Assembly (NCBI GenBank): GCA_030141605.1
Contig: JAQGDQ010000245.1
Coordinates: 188,001-248,000, forward strand
Length of the DNA stretch: 60,000 nt
Source: Tubiluchus corallicola
Lineage: Eukaryota; Priapulida; Priapulimorpha; Priapulimorphida; Tubiluchidae
Direction: 5' to 3'
This document shows, piece by piece, positions 1 to 13,546 of this stretch. Below the pieces are notes generated by a model, which saw only the letters and a list, made by a program, of their open reading frames with translations, was not told where the DNA came from and made no database searches. The first letter of the stretch is position 1, and the number at the start of each line of letters is the position of its first letter. A program made the position numbers and the translations under genes.

Positions 1-1
1 G

Positions 2-3000
2 TGTGTGGAGTTATCGCTTGATCCGAACTTCGTCAAACTCATAAAGCGTTGCCAGAATCACGTGAATATAATTGATAAGGTATTTTGCACTACCATAGTC
101 ATGTCGTTTATTAGTTTCTAATTTATAGGTTTATAAGTTTCAGAACTGGAACGCATTTTTTTAACTTTAGTGTTTATGAATATGACCATAGCACTATTTG
201 CTGACATAAAGTATTTTTTGTTTTTTAAAGTATATTTATTATCATCTGGTTTGAAATTTTGTTCCGAAATGTTTGCTATTGTTCTTACACAAAAATGGTG
301 ATATAATGATGTGGATGATGATGATGATCTGGTAGTAGTGGTAATAGCGGTGGTGGCGGCGGTGGTGACAATGGTCATTACAGTAATATTATCTGCAGTG
401 CAATGGGATAATGATGACGATGATTATATACTGAAGATGGCGGTGTCACTGTCATAATAATGGCAATAATGATGGAATTATTGTAGATAGCAACGCCAGT
501 GGCTGTAGTGTTTTTTTGAGGCAGCAGCGACATTGGTGGTGGTGGTGGTGCTTATGATCTTGATGATTACAGATTATAAATGTAATAAATACATTTTGTC
601 TCTTCATGTTATTGGCAAAAGATTTGTACTGTTAGAAATTTATGAAGATAGATTTTGTGCAACTTTTAGGTAAAAGAGGATCAAATGTTATTAGGGGAGG
701 TAAAACTTATAAAAGATCACTTTATTCTGGTAATGTTGAGAGGTCATCTTATGGGTCAGTTTGTGTTCGTGCCGTCACACAAGCATGTCAACGATTTCTC
801 TGGAGAAGCTCAATATTACGTCGGTCACAGATGTAGACTGGTTGCGAAAAGGTACGAATCTTCATTTTCCGGCCTTCGTTTCTCACTTGAAATTACAACT
901 TTTACTTTTATAAATTATTTTCTCCAGCATCCTGCAGTATTAATCAACTGTTAATTTGAGCTTCATTATTTAAATAAACAGATTATACCATAATTATTTG
1001 TTAAAACTTGGCTTGATACCAGAATGTTATAAAAAGTTAGTGTCAGGAAGAGCTTTTTTTAGTATAGTTTATCAAAATAACAATTTAATGTTACTTATTA
1101 TTTATTTCCTGTCTGTCATGCCAACATTATAAAGACTTTTGCTTCATGCTTTAACTAAGGTCAGACTTTGGAAACACATGGGCACTATTTTTTGCTGTAA
1201 ATTCATTCAATGTCTTTTGAAAGTCAGTAAGTTGTTCATTTTCTACTTTTATTTCTAGGTTCTCTATGTTTCACATTCTTTTCCATACTTTAGTCATACA
1301 TTATTACTAAATAATTTGTTCAGATGATCTAAGTTTTTCATATCTGCACCTGTTTTGCTTGTTTATTGTGCAGTTTATAGATAAAACATTTTTCTCAACT
1401 TGTGACAGGTTTGTGGGTGGACGATTACTTTGCATTTTTACTCATTCAGTGATGCAACATGACGTGGTTAAGCATCATAAAAATAATTTAACCTCAAGGA
1501 AACAAATTAAGGAAAAGCAACATAGGCCTCCTGATGCTTTGAAAATGGGAGAGACATATCAGGGAGAGTTAGTATTTTATTTTTGCTTTCACAATGATTT
1601 ATTTATTGTATTAAATGTAATATTTTTTGTAATATTTTTTCATCGTAAATTTTACTGGTACTTCTTTACATTCTTGATAGGGTATCCTGTAATTTTTTAC
1701 AAACTGCTGTTTTTAGCTTATACTATAAAAAGATTAACATATATATGAAATATTTGCATTTCTTGCATTTGTTATAATAATTTTTACTACAGAACTTGTT
1801 TTTCAGAATCACAGCTATGCATGAATTTCAAGCAAATGTGTCTGTTGGAAATCATGAGGGTCGTTTGTTTATAACTGAGATCACTGATGATATTGTGAGT
1901 GGCGAATCGCCACTTACGTCCTTAGCTGTTGGCTCCAAAGTCACTGTAAAGGTGATAGGATCCCGAGAACGCAAAACGCATGTTCGCAAGTATGTTCGTG
2001 TTCATTTTCACCGTGTAATCAGCGTATTTCTTTTTTGCTGTTTTAGTAATTTACTTTTAAAACTTTTCTGGGACTCAAATCATACTATGACTTGCACAAA
2101 TTCGTAAACAACACTGCAACACTTCTAATATGAAAGTTGCTTGATAGCGACAATTATGCTTTATACATACTACATAATTTATACATATACATACTTTATA
2201 ATACTGCTGAAATTCTCTAGCAGGTAATGTGAGTAACATGACGTTATTTGAGACTCATTTAAAACTCATTTATTCCGCATATATTGTGGCTAAATTGTGC
2301 ATACATTTTTGTGCATGTTGATGCCCTTTTAAATTAGTTTTGAAGTGCAACCATTTTTAGAATGGCTTTTAGAATTTAGACTCTTTATAGACATATTGTG
2401 TATTTGATTTCATATCATTTATATTGTTATTTTGTATTGTTATTTTTGACTGTATGTAAAGTATTTTTAGACAGTGCACTTTAAAAATAAATGTCGTAGT
2501 CGTTATTGCTGTTGTTGTTACTGTTGCTGTTATTATTATTATTATTATTATTATTACGATGATGATGATGATGGTTAGTAACGACAAGAAAACAATGTAT
2601 TTATGCCTTTACAAACTGGAATATTTTTTGTATCACCTGTCAGTCTGCAGTGACATTACTTCATATTTTTGTAGGGGTTTTGAAATTACGCAACCGTGTA
2701 TAGTGCGTACGTTTTACGATTTCACTATGCTACCGACTAAGCTATCAGATGATTTCCTAGATGAGGAAGAGTATGTGCCAGGTCAAGTTTTGAATGCATT
2801 TGTAGATTGTGTATGTATATAGCATTTATTATTAGTAATAATAGGTGTTTTTACACACATTTTTCAAGTACTTCTCTGTTTTAGTAACTTTATTTTCATC
2901 ATTTTTTGTAGTATTTGAACTGCTTTAATTTCCCTGCCTCTACTTTTTTTATCATTTTGTCAGCAGTTTAAAAATGCATTCCCAGACACAGCATTAGTTT

Positions 3001-6000
3001 TCAGTTGATCATACTATGTTCATGCTACAGATTTAAATGCCACATGTTTGCAAGAGAAGTATCGTTAGCATGCATATTGATTAAAAATTTCCTAGTGTAT
3101 CTCAAAAAGGCTGTCAGTCGAATGCAGTTCTTGTATTGTACAACATCGCGCCCACTGCTTACCTAATAGGAAGCCATACAATTTGTATTACATTGTACTA
3201 TTTTAGTGGCACCAATTTTGCTCAAGTCTGACAGTCTTTCTGTTTAACTGTCTGTGGTCTGTGGCATTTATCTACAATAAACTATTCTTTTCAGCCTGAC
3301 ATATCTTAATGCTTATCAAACACAAGGTTTCACTCTGTTGTTGATATTTATAGTTTAGCAAGTCCTGTCTATGGATGCATGTTTCTTCATCAACAAAAGC
3401 CAAAGTGTTTTTGCTCAATATATCCACTGAGTTGACAGTATTACGTGCTCCAGAGAAACACTTTCAGCCAGGTCATGCCTATAAGGCACATGTCGTTGGC
3501 GAAACCAAGGGAAAACTTGAATTGTCTTTAACAGGTATGTTACCTTTTCTTTCATGAAGTACCAGTCGGCACATTGAATTGATAGCTTGTTGTTTGCATG
3601 TTAATTTTAAAATGTTCAAAGTGATCGAATTTGAGCATTCGAGAGTTGTACATTTGAACTGGTGAATGAGACAACTTAGTTTGATGCATGGAATGATAAA
3701 TAATATCATAAAAACTTAGAAGTATAGGAAAATTATATGATGCTGCACTATTGAAGCTTGAAGCTGATACATTGCTGATGTACCTTCAAATTAGATTTGG
3801 GTTTTTAGAGTATTTTAGAAGGTGTTATATTTCTTTTAACAAATGTGTAATACTAACAAACACGCTGATGCGCTGTTTCTTTAAAATTGATTTTATATAT
3901 TCTTTATCAGTTCAGTTTTATATATATATTATGATCTTGTCCTGCAAATTAGCAATGTTTCTTGCAGGTAGATTTTAGCAAGAAGGAAAGCAAAACTGGT
4001 AAGTACTAATAGTGCCATGTCAAAAATAAACACTGACAACCTGTTGTTGTAGAGATAAATAGTTTGATTGCATTATTCAGATCAGGTTTCCCAGCTTTAT
4101 TTTAGTTGCATTATTGACCATCGGGCTCCCCAGCCATTGTTTGATTGCGTTATTGATATCAGGTTTCCCAGCTGTTGTTACGGTTGCATTATTGAATCTA
4201 AGGTTCCTCAGAAACAAATCATTTCCAGAGATAAACAATGTATTATCCAACCGATGATGATGGAGCAAGTTATACTCTAAAGCATTGGTTAGTGCACTCT
4301 TTATTTCTTAACTGTGTGTTATCAGTGTTTACTTTTGCCGTGACACTACTGGTACTTACCGGGTTTCTTGCAGGTGTATTAATTTTGCTGTTGTTAAATC
4401 ACATACCAAATAAAAACCATATTTGTGTTGCTTCCATAGGCATGTTTAAAATTCAGCCAGGAATTGTGCTTAGTGCTTTCATTTCACAAGTTATTCCTTG
4501 TGGGGTCAGAGTTTGGCTGCCATTTGGATGTCACGGTTTCGCTTCTTTGCCTGACATATGTGACGAGTACAAAGACAACATTACTGAGCGATATAAAGAA
4601 GGACAACTTGTCAAATGTTACGCTATTGAATATACGGAGAAGAAAAAAAACAAAGTTCCGGTTTCCTTCCGTGAATCCAGGTAAAGTACTTACGCTATAG
4701 TTTCTCATCTTAGAGTTAAGTGAATTAATTCATTACAATTCCATTCAATTCAGTTCATTTCAGTAAATTTTATTTGTCTGTTTGCCTTCGCATAAAAAGT
4801 ATATTACATAATCAAGGATTAACAAATGAATGTGGAGTTATGGGATGGCGAAAGACCACAGGTCAAATAAGTAGCCACCTCTATCACTATGAAAATTTAT
4901 TTTGAAATACTAATTTAATATTGAAATGCTCAAGTTTAGTAGGTTAGCATACATAGCAACAAATTAGTGCAAGCTTATATGGTTTATTCGTTGCTACAAC
5001 AGCTGACAAGCGCAGTACTTATCCATTGTTGACTGAAATGGTATTAACACCATATCAATCACATTTATAGAATAAATTTCATAACTAGGCATAAATATCT
5101 TGTACCTTTGTTGCTTTTGTGCATTAATCCAGACTGCTTGTAGTACCTAATATGTGCATAAAATGAAAATATTATGTGGAAAAAATGTCAAGAGCTTTCT
5201 AGTCACCTTTAGAGGAGTATGCTGCCCCTCCGTTTGTGTCTCACATTGTAAAGGAACAAACATATAAGATCTTACCTGCTGGAGCACCGTGTGGAGGGTC
5301 CTGTTAAGCTTGGTAACTGCTACTAACTGCTTTCCATGGTGACATCTCTTTGTGTAATTGAGCTGTTTCCATTTGCTTTAAATTTCACTTTACAGTTACT
5401 TATTTGTTTTTTGTTTACTTCTACCTGTAGTTTTGTCTTGTTTTCCTTTCTAGCTGCTGCCAGAAGTAGCTGCTGTTTTCTTAACTGGTCTGGCCAAATG
5501 ATAAAGCCTTTTAAAGAATTATTTGCATGTAGGCAGATTGTGCTCAAATATTTAATAACTTGCTTAGAATGAATAAAAAATGGTTTTCCTTTTGTAGAAT
5601 TGGCACACCGAATGTATCTTTTTATGTTAAGATAATTTTCATTTAAATACTCATTTATTTAATTTTTTTCTTTTTTTGTTATGCTTGATGACTGGGTTGC
5701 ATTATCTGTAAGCCAGTCATTAAGCCAGACTTTTATTCTTGAAAATTTGTTCTTAACAGAATCTCTAGACAGGTTTATCCCAGCAGTATGTGCTCAGTAT
5801 TTCTTCTTTTTTTATACAGAGTCGATCAGAGGTTTTCTTGGAATGTTCATGATCCTGAAATTGATTCTGTGTCTTTATTGACAATAGGAGATATTGTTAG
5901 AGGTTACGTCAAAGCTGTTGGTAATGCAGGTGCTACTATAATGTAAGTTTTACTGGTTTTCAGTCAATACGATGTCAGTCTGATGGCTTTTCTTATCTCT

Positions 6001-9000
6001 TTAAGTTACACACTTGTATTATTCAAGTATGTAGTTTCTCCAGAATATGTTAACATTTTTCATTCAGTCACGTTTCAGTGGTTCATTACTTTTGATTTAT
6101 AGTTTGTCCAGGAAACTTGAAGGCAAAGCAGAGCGAGAACATATCACGAAGGAAGCTGATGTCAAATTACCAGAAGTGCTTCCTGTTGGGCATGTTGTGA
6201 CAGCCAAGATTATAGGGTATCGTATCATTTTGTAAAGGGTCGTGTAATGGGGCTTGATCTCTGTCGGGTTTTAAACCGCTTTTGTGTATGTATGTTTGTA
6301 TTTAACAATGCCAAAAACGCGCTTGCCTAAAATGTTTCCATTTACAATACTAACTAGATAGTCACATATACACATCATATGAGTGACTGACTCTGTGTGG
6401 TTAAGACACATCTGCTGATTTTGCGTCTTAGAAGATAATCTTTGACAACTAGCAAGATTCAAGCCTTGCCTCAATCTTCAGTGGTAATGGTCTGCCATTG
6501 ACTATGCTGTGTGCAGTGTGCTAAGCTCTTTTAAAAAAGTAGTGCCTTCTCATTTTTCTGCTACCTAAGACAAGGGTGGCTTTGTGCTGGTAAAGCTTGT
6601 ATTTTAGTCACACCACATAAAATATAAGTGAGCCAATGCCATGGAGTATTCAGTGCATGACCTATATCTTTCATCTGCACTGTTAGTAGCATTGCCTTTG
6701 TTAGGGTTTGCATCTGCCAACATTTAGTTTTAAGTAACGTGCCCTGTTCAACATATTCATCAAGATCTATACAAGACATCATAATAACTTATTTTGCACG
6801 TGTTGAACAGGGAACAGCATGCAGGCTAACAAAGGAAAGTGTGGTACTAAATGAGGCAATACCACCTTTACAACCAGTAAATTAGAACAAAAAGTCGCAT
6901 GTGGTGGCACAATTAATGGTAAAAGCCAATCTGATAATGGCTTGTTATCATAGACGAATTTACTCTATGACAGCAGGACTAACTGAAGTGATTTAGCTAA
7001 GTTTATCAGCTTTTCAGCCTGTAGTTTTGCTCTAACTTTGGAGTCTGGTCAAGTCACATTCCTGTTTTTTAGGCTTGGTCACAAAGTGAATTTGTCGCTG
7101 CTACCGGAAGACACTGGAAAATTTGAATGGAACTTACAAGCGCGTAACATCAGTAGGAAGATGAGTGAAAATATGTCAAGACCAAGAAAACGAAAAAACA
7201 GCTCATCTGCTTTTGGCACAGAATTGACTGCGCAAAACCATAAAAAGAGGAAGTCGATCAGCGAAAAGAAGATACAGAAATTAGAAGAGAAAGAAAGTTG
7301 TATAGAAGATAAAATAGAAGTTGTTGTTGTGGACCATGAAGTATGTTTTTCATTGACTACTTTATTTTACAGTTTATCGTTTTGTCTTTCTATATATTAT
7401 ATTACTGATTTAGTAAAAAAAATTCTGAGAAGGTTAACGTTTTGAATTAATGAAATCATTTGATTCGGTCATATCTGGCTTCACAGGTTTTACAAAAATT
7501 ACGCAACTGTCAAGTGTATTTCTTCTTTCTTTTTAGTAATGTGTAGAGATTTTAAAATAAACTGCAGTTTCTGAAGCCACCTTACGGGTATTGGAAGCAG
7601 GAACTTGAATATGAAAATGATTAACAGAAATATTTATTGTGCTTGTAATATTTAGTTTGGGACTTTTAAACAATTTGTAACAGTTTACTATGAACAAAGA
7701 AAAAATAACTGAATGAATAAACTAAACTAAACAAAGTTAAGATAAGCTCATTAAACTTTTTGCAGATGAAACATTCTGATGACCTTCCACGGTTACCTGT
7801 TAGTGAAGGGTTTTGGAACATAACTATGCCATGTACACCTCAAGTGAGTCGAGAACAATCTAACTTTATTGATCTTTGGTAATATTGATTTACTTCAATC
7901 AAGTTTTTCCTAGCGATGGATATTTAAGTAGTTTCTACAACTCTGTGTGAAGTTAATTAAAGTAAATTTTACATATAAAAGTATTTTCCTTCTCCCACTT
8001 TTATGTAGATTAATCTTTGGCATAATTTTCTTTCTCACATTTTTATATAGTGATAATCTTTGAGATAATTTAACAAAAAAATTGTGAAAAATATTCAGAG
8101 AATTTTCTTTGTACCAGGTCAGCTTTTAACCAGACTATATGAAAAATTTTCTGCATTAAATTTCCATTGTTTTTCTGCTAAAAACTGTTTAAAATCATTT
8201 TAATTGGTCAAATTGTGAAATATCATAACTATTCGAGTGCAGAAATGTATTCCATCATTAAATATTGAACACTGAATATTTAAAAAATGAACAATAAAAT
8301 TGTCAATCACCGGACTTGTTCCTGGTCGTTGTTGTTATTTGCAGTTTATTAGTATAAAAACCTTGCTCTGGTTTGTGTACATTCAGGTGTATAAACTTGG
8401 ATTAATGTTGCTTTGATCTCATTGGCCTGAATAATAATGCTGTCAATGAAAAGTGTATAATTTTTTTGTGATTTTGTGAAGTTTTCTTGTTTAAGATTAG
8501 TAATTTTATAAATAGTTTATGTATGATTTCATTGTATGATATTGAGTATGGTTTTTAGAAACATCCGATGGTTAAACAGATTAAAGCTATAGCGGGAACT
8601 GGAGTTGAAGATAATGATAGCAGCAGTGTACAGAAATTTGAAGAATCTGTCTCAGCTTTACCTAATAAAGCATCTGTTTGGATACGCTACATGAACTTCT
8701 ACATCAAAACAGCTGATGTAGACGGTGCACGGCATATTGGGGACAGGGCACTGGAGACAATATCATTCAGGTCTGATGTTTCTATAAATCATCTATAATC
8801 TTAGTGGCTAAATAATTTTAAAACTTAACTTGCCTGTAAAGGAGAAGCTGCGAAAATGTAAGGACTGAGCCTGTATTTGAAGCACAGGGATTTGTGTTAC
8901 AAGTCTGATACCATGATCACAAGACCAAACGGCTGTTTGTCATTTCTCATAGAGATGAGCTCTTTGTAGATCTGTATATACCCTTTTCTCACTATTGTCT

Positions 9001-10399
9001 GTTTACATGCACCCTTCTCTCGCGATTGTTTCCTACATGTACCCTTCTTCCATTTCTGTTTGACTACACATACCCTTCTATTATTGTATGTACATGTACC
9101 CTTCTTCCATTTCTGTTTGACTACACATACCCTTCTATTATTGTATGTACATGTGCCCTTCTCTCACTTTGAGTGTCTATATGTTACTCACTGTTATTCA
9201 CTTTTCTCACTGTTATTTGTCTCATTCGAGCCACTTCCCACTCTAAAGTAAGGCCAGCCTTTAGGTTTCACAGTCTGGGTTTATACTAATACTAGTTTAG
9301 ATTCGGCTTTATGACAGCCTACTGAATTAGCAAGAATTAATGTTTAACTGTGACTTTGCTGTAAATTGCATAAATATACACAAAAAAATACAAATATACT
9401 TCAATATTAACAACAGGGAGGAGCATGAGAAACTTGACGTCTGGACAGCGTTGTTTAAACTGGAGAGCCTTCATGGTACAGCAGAAACTTTGAATACCAC
9501 GGTACAGAGAGCGCTGCAAACAAATGACCCGCTTAAGGTTCACCAAAAGTTAGTCAATGTTTATACACAATGTGGAAAAAATGAGGTGCTTATTATTTCT
9601 TTCAAGTTTATTTCTTGTGTCTTTTTGTGTCGCTTTTCTTTTATCTTTAGTAAATTTGTGCTTTATTTTTTAAACTGTAGTTTTTTAGTAACTTCTACTG
9701 GAAATCTTTTTGAGAAATAGTAAATTCGTAACTCAGTTTCCGATTATCTGTAACAATCATGTACCTACCAGCATTTAAGTTTCTTGTTAATTCAAGAGTA
9801 GATTTTTATGTTTCGTTAAATTTCTATTCTAGGTATTTCTATTGTAATAGCAACTAATTGTTCAGTTACCAGCCTTATATCATTTGTATCAGACAATAAT
9901 ATAGATTTGCTAAGGAGTTTTATTAAATCATATTTTTGTTGCATGTTACACTGTATGACAGTTTCATGTACATGGGTGTGTGCTTGCATAGCAAAATCGC
10001 ACATAAGTTGGCAATTAAGTTTTTCTAGTTATTTACCCATCCTGATTCTCCATTTCATAAGGATCATTTTGATACCAAGTTCGTTGCTCTCTGCTATTTC
10101 TAAGCGGAGATAATCCACGTTGAAGTTGAGGTGCAGGCTATGCAGTGGAAAACACAACATTGAGAAAATCTCTGTTAAAGTTAACCATTATTTTTTGCCA
10201 CTTTTCTATAAAAACACTTAGCAACCGCACAAATATTGGTTGCTATGGACTATGCAAGAATACATTGGAGTCTTGTTTAAATCTAATAGATGGCTCTTCC
10301 TGACAAAAATAACCCGAAGCAAAATGACTGCTTTCACGAGCTACAATCGGAATCTGATAATACAAGTTTTTTACAATTGCATTACTAGTTTCTAGTATG

Positions 10400-10435
<36 letters not shown>

Positions 10436-12026
10436 TATATGCTCTATAGCGCATGTCTTGTTGGTACAATAGAACTGAATAGGCACAGTGTGAATTGCAC
10501 TACAATTTGTTTCGGCCAATAGGTATCGTCCTACTCATTTTTTTGTATTTTTTAGCAAGCAGAAGCTTTATACAACACAATGTGTCGACGATACAGTCGC
10601 AATAAACTGGTGTGGATAAATTACATGACGTTCTGCATGAATGCTGGGCAGGCAGCAGTGGCCCGAAAGCTGTTGCAGAAGTCACTGCAGTGTCTTGACA
10701 AACAAGATCGTAAGTTAGTTTATTTGGACCTTTCACCTCACTACAGATTTTTGTGCTACCATATTTTGGGTAATGAATTTAGCTACATATCTTGTCAGTC
10801 AAACTATACTTGACTTTGAGAAAGTACAGACTTCTTTCAGTTCTTTGTGCAGTATAAAGTGACGGGAATCAGGTAAACTGGCTGTATGCAGACCATTTGC
10901 ATTTTTTTCTGCTGTAGTAACAAATCACTAGTATCATCATCAAATTACTGGGAATCACAAGTCAGCTTTTATTGTTTAATTTTTAACTGAATCGTTCCAA
11001 ATGATTAAAAAATCAAAACAGAGCTTAGCTTATAACCCATAAGTTCCATGAGTAAATTTTACTCAGGAATGATTTTTTTTATTATTGCCACTGTTTATTT
11101 TTTTTTATAGATGTTGAAGTGACGGCAAAGTTTGCTGAACTGGAATTTAAGTTTGGTGAACCAGAGAGAGGAAAAATGATGTTTGAAAGCATCCTATCCA
11201 CGTATGCCAAACGGACTGACCTGTGGTCAGTTTACATAGACATGATGGTCAAACTCGAAGAATACAGTAATGTCAGGTGAATTAGGACTTTTACTCGTTT
11301 TCTAGAATTGGAGAGAATTATTTTATAGGCATTTTCATGGTTACTGAATATCACATTCATTGGTCTGCACTTTATTCACTTTCTATGTGTGCTTTTCTAT
11401 AAGTAAATTTTTTGTCCTTATAAACACACACTTCATGTAATTACAAAATGCAATAGTATTTATTATTTAGTTTCAACATCTTTCTAGAGTTTTTTACAGT
11501 TGCCAAACTGATTTTTTGCATTTCTTGATATTTTTTTTTATAGTATTTAAACACACTGTTAGTTGGGATCCAGCTTTCAATGGTAGTGTGCATAGTTGTG
11601 GCCAGGAACCTGTAACTGTTAAAAACAAGCCTCTAAAATTGGTAGTGAACCAGCAGAGTGTCTTACCCACGATCTAGATGTACATTAATTTTCGTTTGAT
11701 GAATTAAATGACTGAGGGCTGTATTGAGTGTTCTCAGTGAACACCGATCCACATATTAGTTAGTTGCAGTGACCAACTGTGTTATATAATTCACTGTACC
11801 GCCAAAGTACAACTGCTCTATAAGAACGTGGCACCAGCATATTTTGCTTTACAGACAAATTTTTGAGAGAGTTATCCACATCAACTGGGCCCCACGCAAG
11901 ATGAAGTTCTTCTTTAAGAAGTTCCTAGATTTCGAAGAAAAGCACGGATCACCAGAGACAGTGGATCATGTGAAGCGTCTTGCAATGGAATATGTTGAAC
12001 AACATGGAGAAACGAATATGGATTAA
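2..12026 (+). CDS. PDCD11: RRP5/PDCD11 rRNA-processing protein, C-terminal 880 residues (5' part outside window)
   Basis: RRP5/PDCD11 is a nucleolar pre-ribosomal factor needed for both 18S and 5.8S/25-28S rRNA maturation; it binds pre-rRNA through S1 domains and ends in HAT repeats. I assembled 17 exons: 2-79, 670-851, 1409-1567, 1807-1989, 2675-2810, 3354-3534, 3972-3998, 4440-4680, 5820-5942, 6103-6216, 7073-7340, 7766-7843, 8559-8770, 9417-9585, 10556-10709, 11111-11276, 11855-12026. All borders are GT-AG and the total of 2643 nt is in frame to TAA. In fragment numbering, residues 27-490 contain several S1 domains (for example [57 protein letters not shown]). Residues 500-565 are a basic linker with a Lys/Arg-rich stretch. 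Residues 600-880 are HAT repeats ([71 protein letters not shown]). The end, [20 protein letters not shown], closely follows the human C-terminus as I remember it. Human PDCD11 is about twice this length, so the N-terminal half lies upstream of the window. Identification is secure; individual S1 domain limits are approximate. Confidence 0.95.
2527..2573. repeat. (TTA)n(GAT)n microsatellite
   Basis: Trinucleotide run in RRP5 intron 4; a related GAT/GGT-rich stretch occupies 310-370 and 515-570 in intron 1. Confidence 0.9.
3972..3998 (+). CDS. PDCD11: 27-nt microexon of RRP5/PDCD11
   Basis: This exon is needed in none of the domain cores but fits the phases on both sides: the exon ending at 3534 leaves one base, this exon supplies two bases, eight codons and one base (reading DFSKKESKT plus a split Gly), and the exon at 4440 supplies the remaining two. 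It is bounded by AG at 3970-3971 and GT at 3999-4000. It is symmetrical, so skipping it also leaves the frame intact (exon 6 joins exon 8 as a Gly codon), and cassette use is possible. It encodes part of a charged linker between two S1 domains. Confidence 0.7.
8860..8940 (-). repeat. tRNA-derived SINE-like remnant (tRNA-Thr-like)
   Basis: On the minus strand, in RRP5 intron 13, the order is D-arm-like ATGGTATCAG, anticodon-loop-like GACTTGTAAC (TGT anticodon) and a T-arm-like hairpin CCTGTGCTTCAAATACAGG. Spacing is close to a real tRNA, but the acceptor stem is lost. The call is a decayed SINE head or tRNA pseudogene. Confidence 0.4.
9034..9160. repeat. 57-bp minisatellite, about 2.2 copies
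   Basis: Units start at 9034, 9091 and 9148 with TACATGT(A/G)CCCTTCT; the first two are nearly identical. The repeat lies in RRP5 intron 13. The 57-bp period is a multiple of three, so it gives a repetitive but meaningless open frame. Confidence 0.85.
9979..10395 (+). repeat. Dispersed repeat, copy A (RRP5 intron 14)
   Basis: About 420 bp matches 17682-18112 over its whole length by eye. Shared blocks include GTGCTTGCATAGC, CTCCATTTCAT, TTGAAGTTGAGGTGCA, AACACTTAGCAACCG, AGATGGCTCTTCCT and ACTAGTTT at the end. It lacks about 20 bp that copy B has after the ATG of a short frame. TA-rich microsatellite follows its right end. Family unknown. Confidence 0.75.
10397..10440. repeat. TA/CA microsatellite
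   Basis: (TA)n with a short CACACA interruption, directly after dispersed repeat copy A, within RRP5 intron 14. Confidence 0.9.
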
Positions 12027-12396
12027 GACTTAGGGGTATATAATTTCATATTACAATTTTAAATGGAAACAGATTTCAGGTTTGTACCTGATTAGACTGC
12101 TTGTTCATTTGCTATCAATTAAATCAATATCTATATGTTAACTTCAAGCTTGGCTGATGTTGGACACCGAAATTTGGTGAACATTAGCAATTAAAGAATG
12201 TAAAATAATGTCACATTTTTTAAGTCAAACGTTGCTATATATTAGTTAACATTTTAACTATTGATGCTGCTCTGTTTTCATGTAAATATATCGTGTGTGT
12301 GTAGTTAGACAATAACCATGTTTGTTTTAAATGGAGAAGCAGCACATTTCACACATGTACACTGTAAAGCTCTTTTTACAAGACTGTAAATCTCTG

Positions 12397-12402
12397 AATA
12401 AA
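12397..12402 (+). terminator. Poly(A) signal AATAAA of the RRP5/PDCD11 transcript
   Basis: A canonical AATAAA lies 371 nt past the TAA stop of the last RRP5 exon, in a T- and GT-rich stretch (a TTGTGTTCTGTTGTTC-like run follows about 35 nt later). That is a normal 3'UTR length. Cleavage position is inferred, not seen. Confidence 0.5.
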
Positions 12403-13350
12403 TTAGGGCTTTAGGCTATGCATTTCATGTATTATCTTGTGTTCTGTTGTTCTATTTTATGGTGGAAAAATGTAGTGTTTCACTCTCACTGTGACTTTAG
12501 TAGTAAATTGCAAAATCTTCATTAAATTTTGATGCAAAACTACCAAATTATACAATATGACATATTTTCTATATTTTATTGAAGTGCTGTGTCATTTAAA
12601 AATTTACACATAATACACAATAAAAAATTTCATTTATCACAGGTAACTCGCATATCACAGTTTAATCAACAGTTTTATCACAGTTTAGTCCTCGATTAGT
12701 GAAGCTTTTATGTAGTGAGGATTCATTTTAATGGTAATAAAACTTTGCCATCAATCCATTTCCAAACTTTATGACAAACTTTTAATGATAAATCATTTAC
12801 CTTGGCTATAAAGTAGTGCTTCGTTTTATTAGCATTTAGACTTTTTGTTTTACTTCTAGTTGAATATTGTAACATTTGTGTGTTATCTTCTTCTAAACCA
12901 GCTAGTGCATGTTAAGTACACCACAAAAATAACATTAGCTTAACAGAAGGCTTGTTTGCTGAGTACACATAAGATGTGCCGCTACAGAGTGTTTAGATGA
13001 AAAATGCTGGAAGGATATGCTGAATTTAACAAACCACAGAAAAACCTGCAGCACTAGAAGGTCAATTGGAAATTCTCGTTTTGACATTTAACAAAGATAG
13101 CAACTTTAACAAGTTTAACACATTTAACTAGAAGGAAAAACACTGTGTAGAAGTAATAAAATTGCGAGTTATATTGAATGAGTTGTCAATGAAACACGTC
13201 TCCCTGCATTTACGTTGTTTCCAGTGGGATCCCAGTCAGTACAGCTTCATTTAATGATATTTCATTTGACGCTGCATTTTGCTAGATGCACATTATAGTC
13301 GATACGCGAGGACCTAAAATACTCCGGAAATAGCATTACAAAGCAGAAAA
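12403..13350. other. Convergent intergenic gap between RRP5 and DECR2
   Basis: About 1 kb of AT-rich DNA separates the two convergent poly(A) signals. I see no exon, no RNA gene and no repeat border here. Scattered short homopolymer runs and stop codons occur in all frames. Confidence 0.5.
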
Positions 13351-13356
13351 TTTATT
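13351..13356 (-). terminator. Poly(A) signal of DECR2 (AATAAA on the minus strand)
   Basis: TTTATT on the plus strand reads AATAAA in the direction of DECR2 transcription, 191 nt after its stop codon, giving a short plausible 3'UTR. Confidence 0.45.
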
Positions 13357-13546
13357 GTGACAATCTGGAAACCAAGACAAACCAACAGTAAAATAAAAAC
13401 CAAATTGTCTGAACTGTCGATCATCCTACAGTTCATTACCTAGACTATTTAGCTTCAAAAAAGTACTGAGAAATAAATGCTCTAAAACCCTACTCGCATA
13501 TTAACAAACCCTTGATTGGCACCAATTTTGTGGGATATGTGTATAT

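Noticed and set aside
6380-6480. tRNA-Leu-like stretch (GTGTGGTTAAGAC and GATTCAAGCC) in RRP5 intron 10
   Set aside because: A- and B-box words are there but the arms do not pair convincingly; too weak to list as a SINE.
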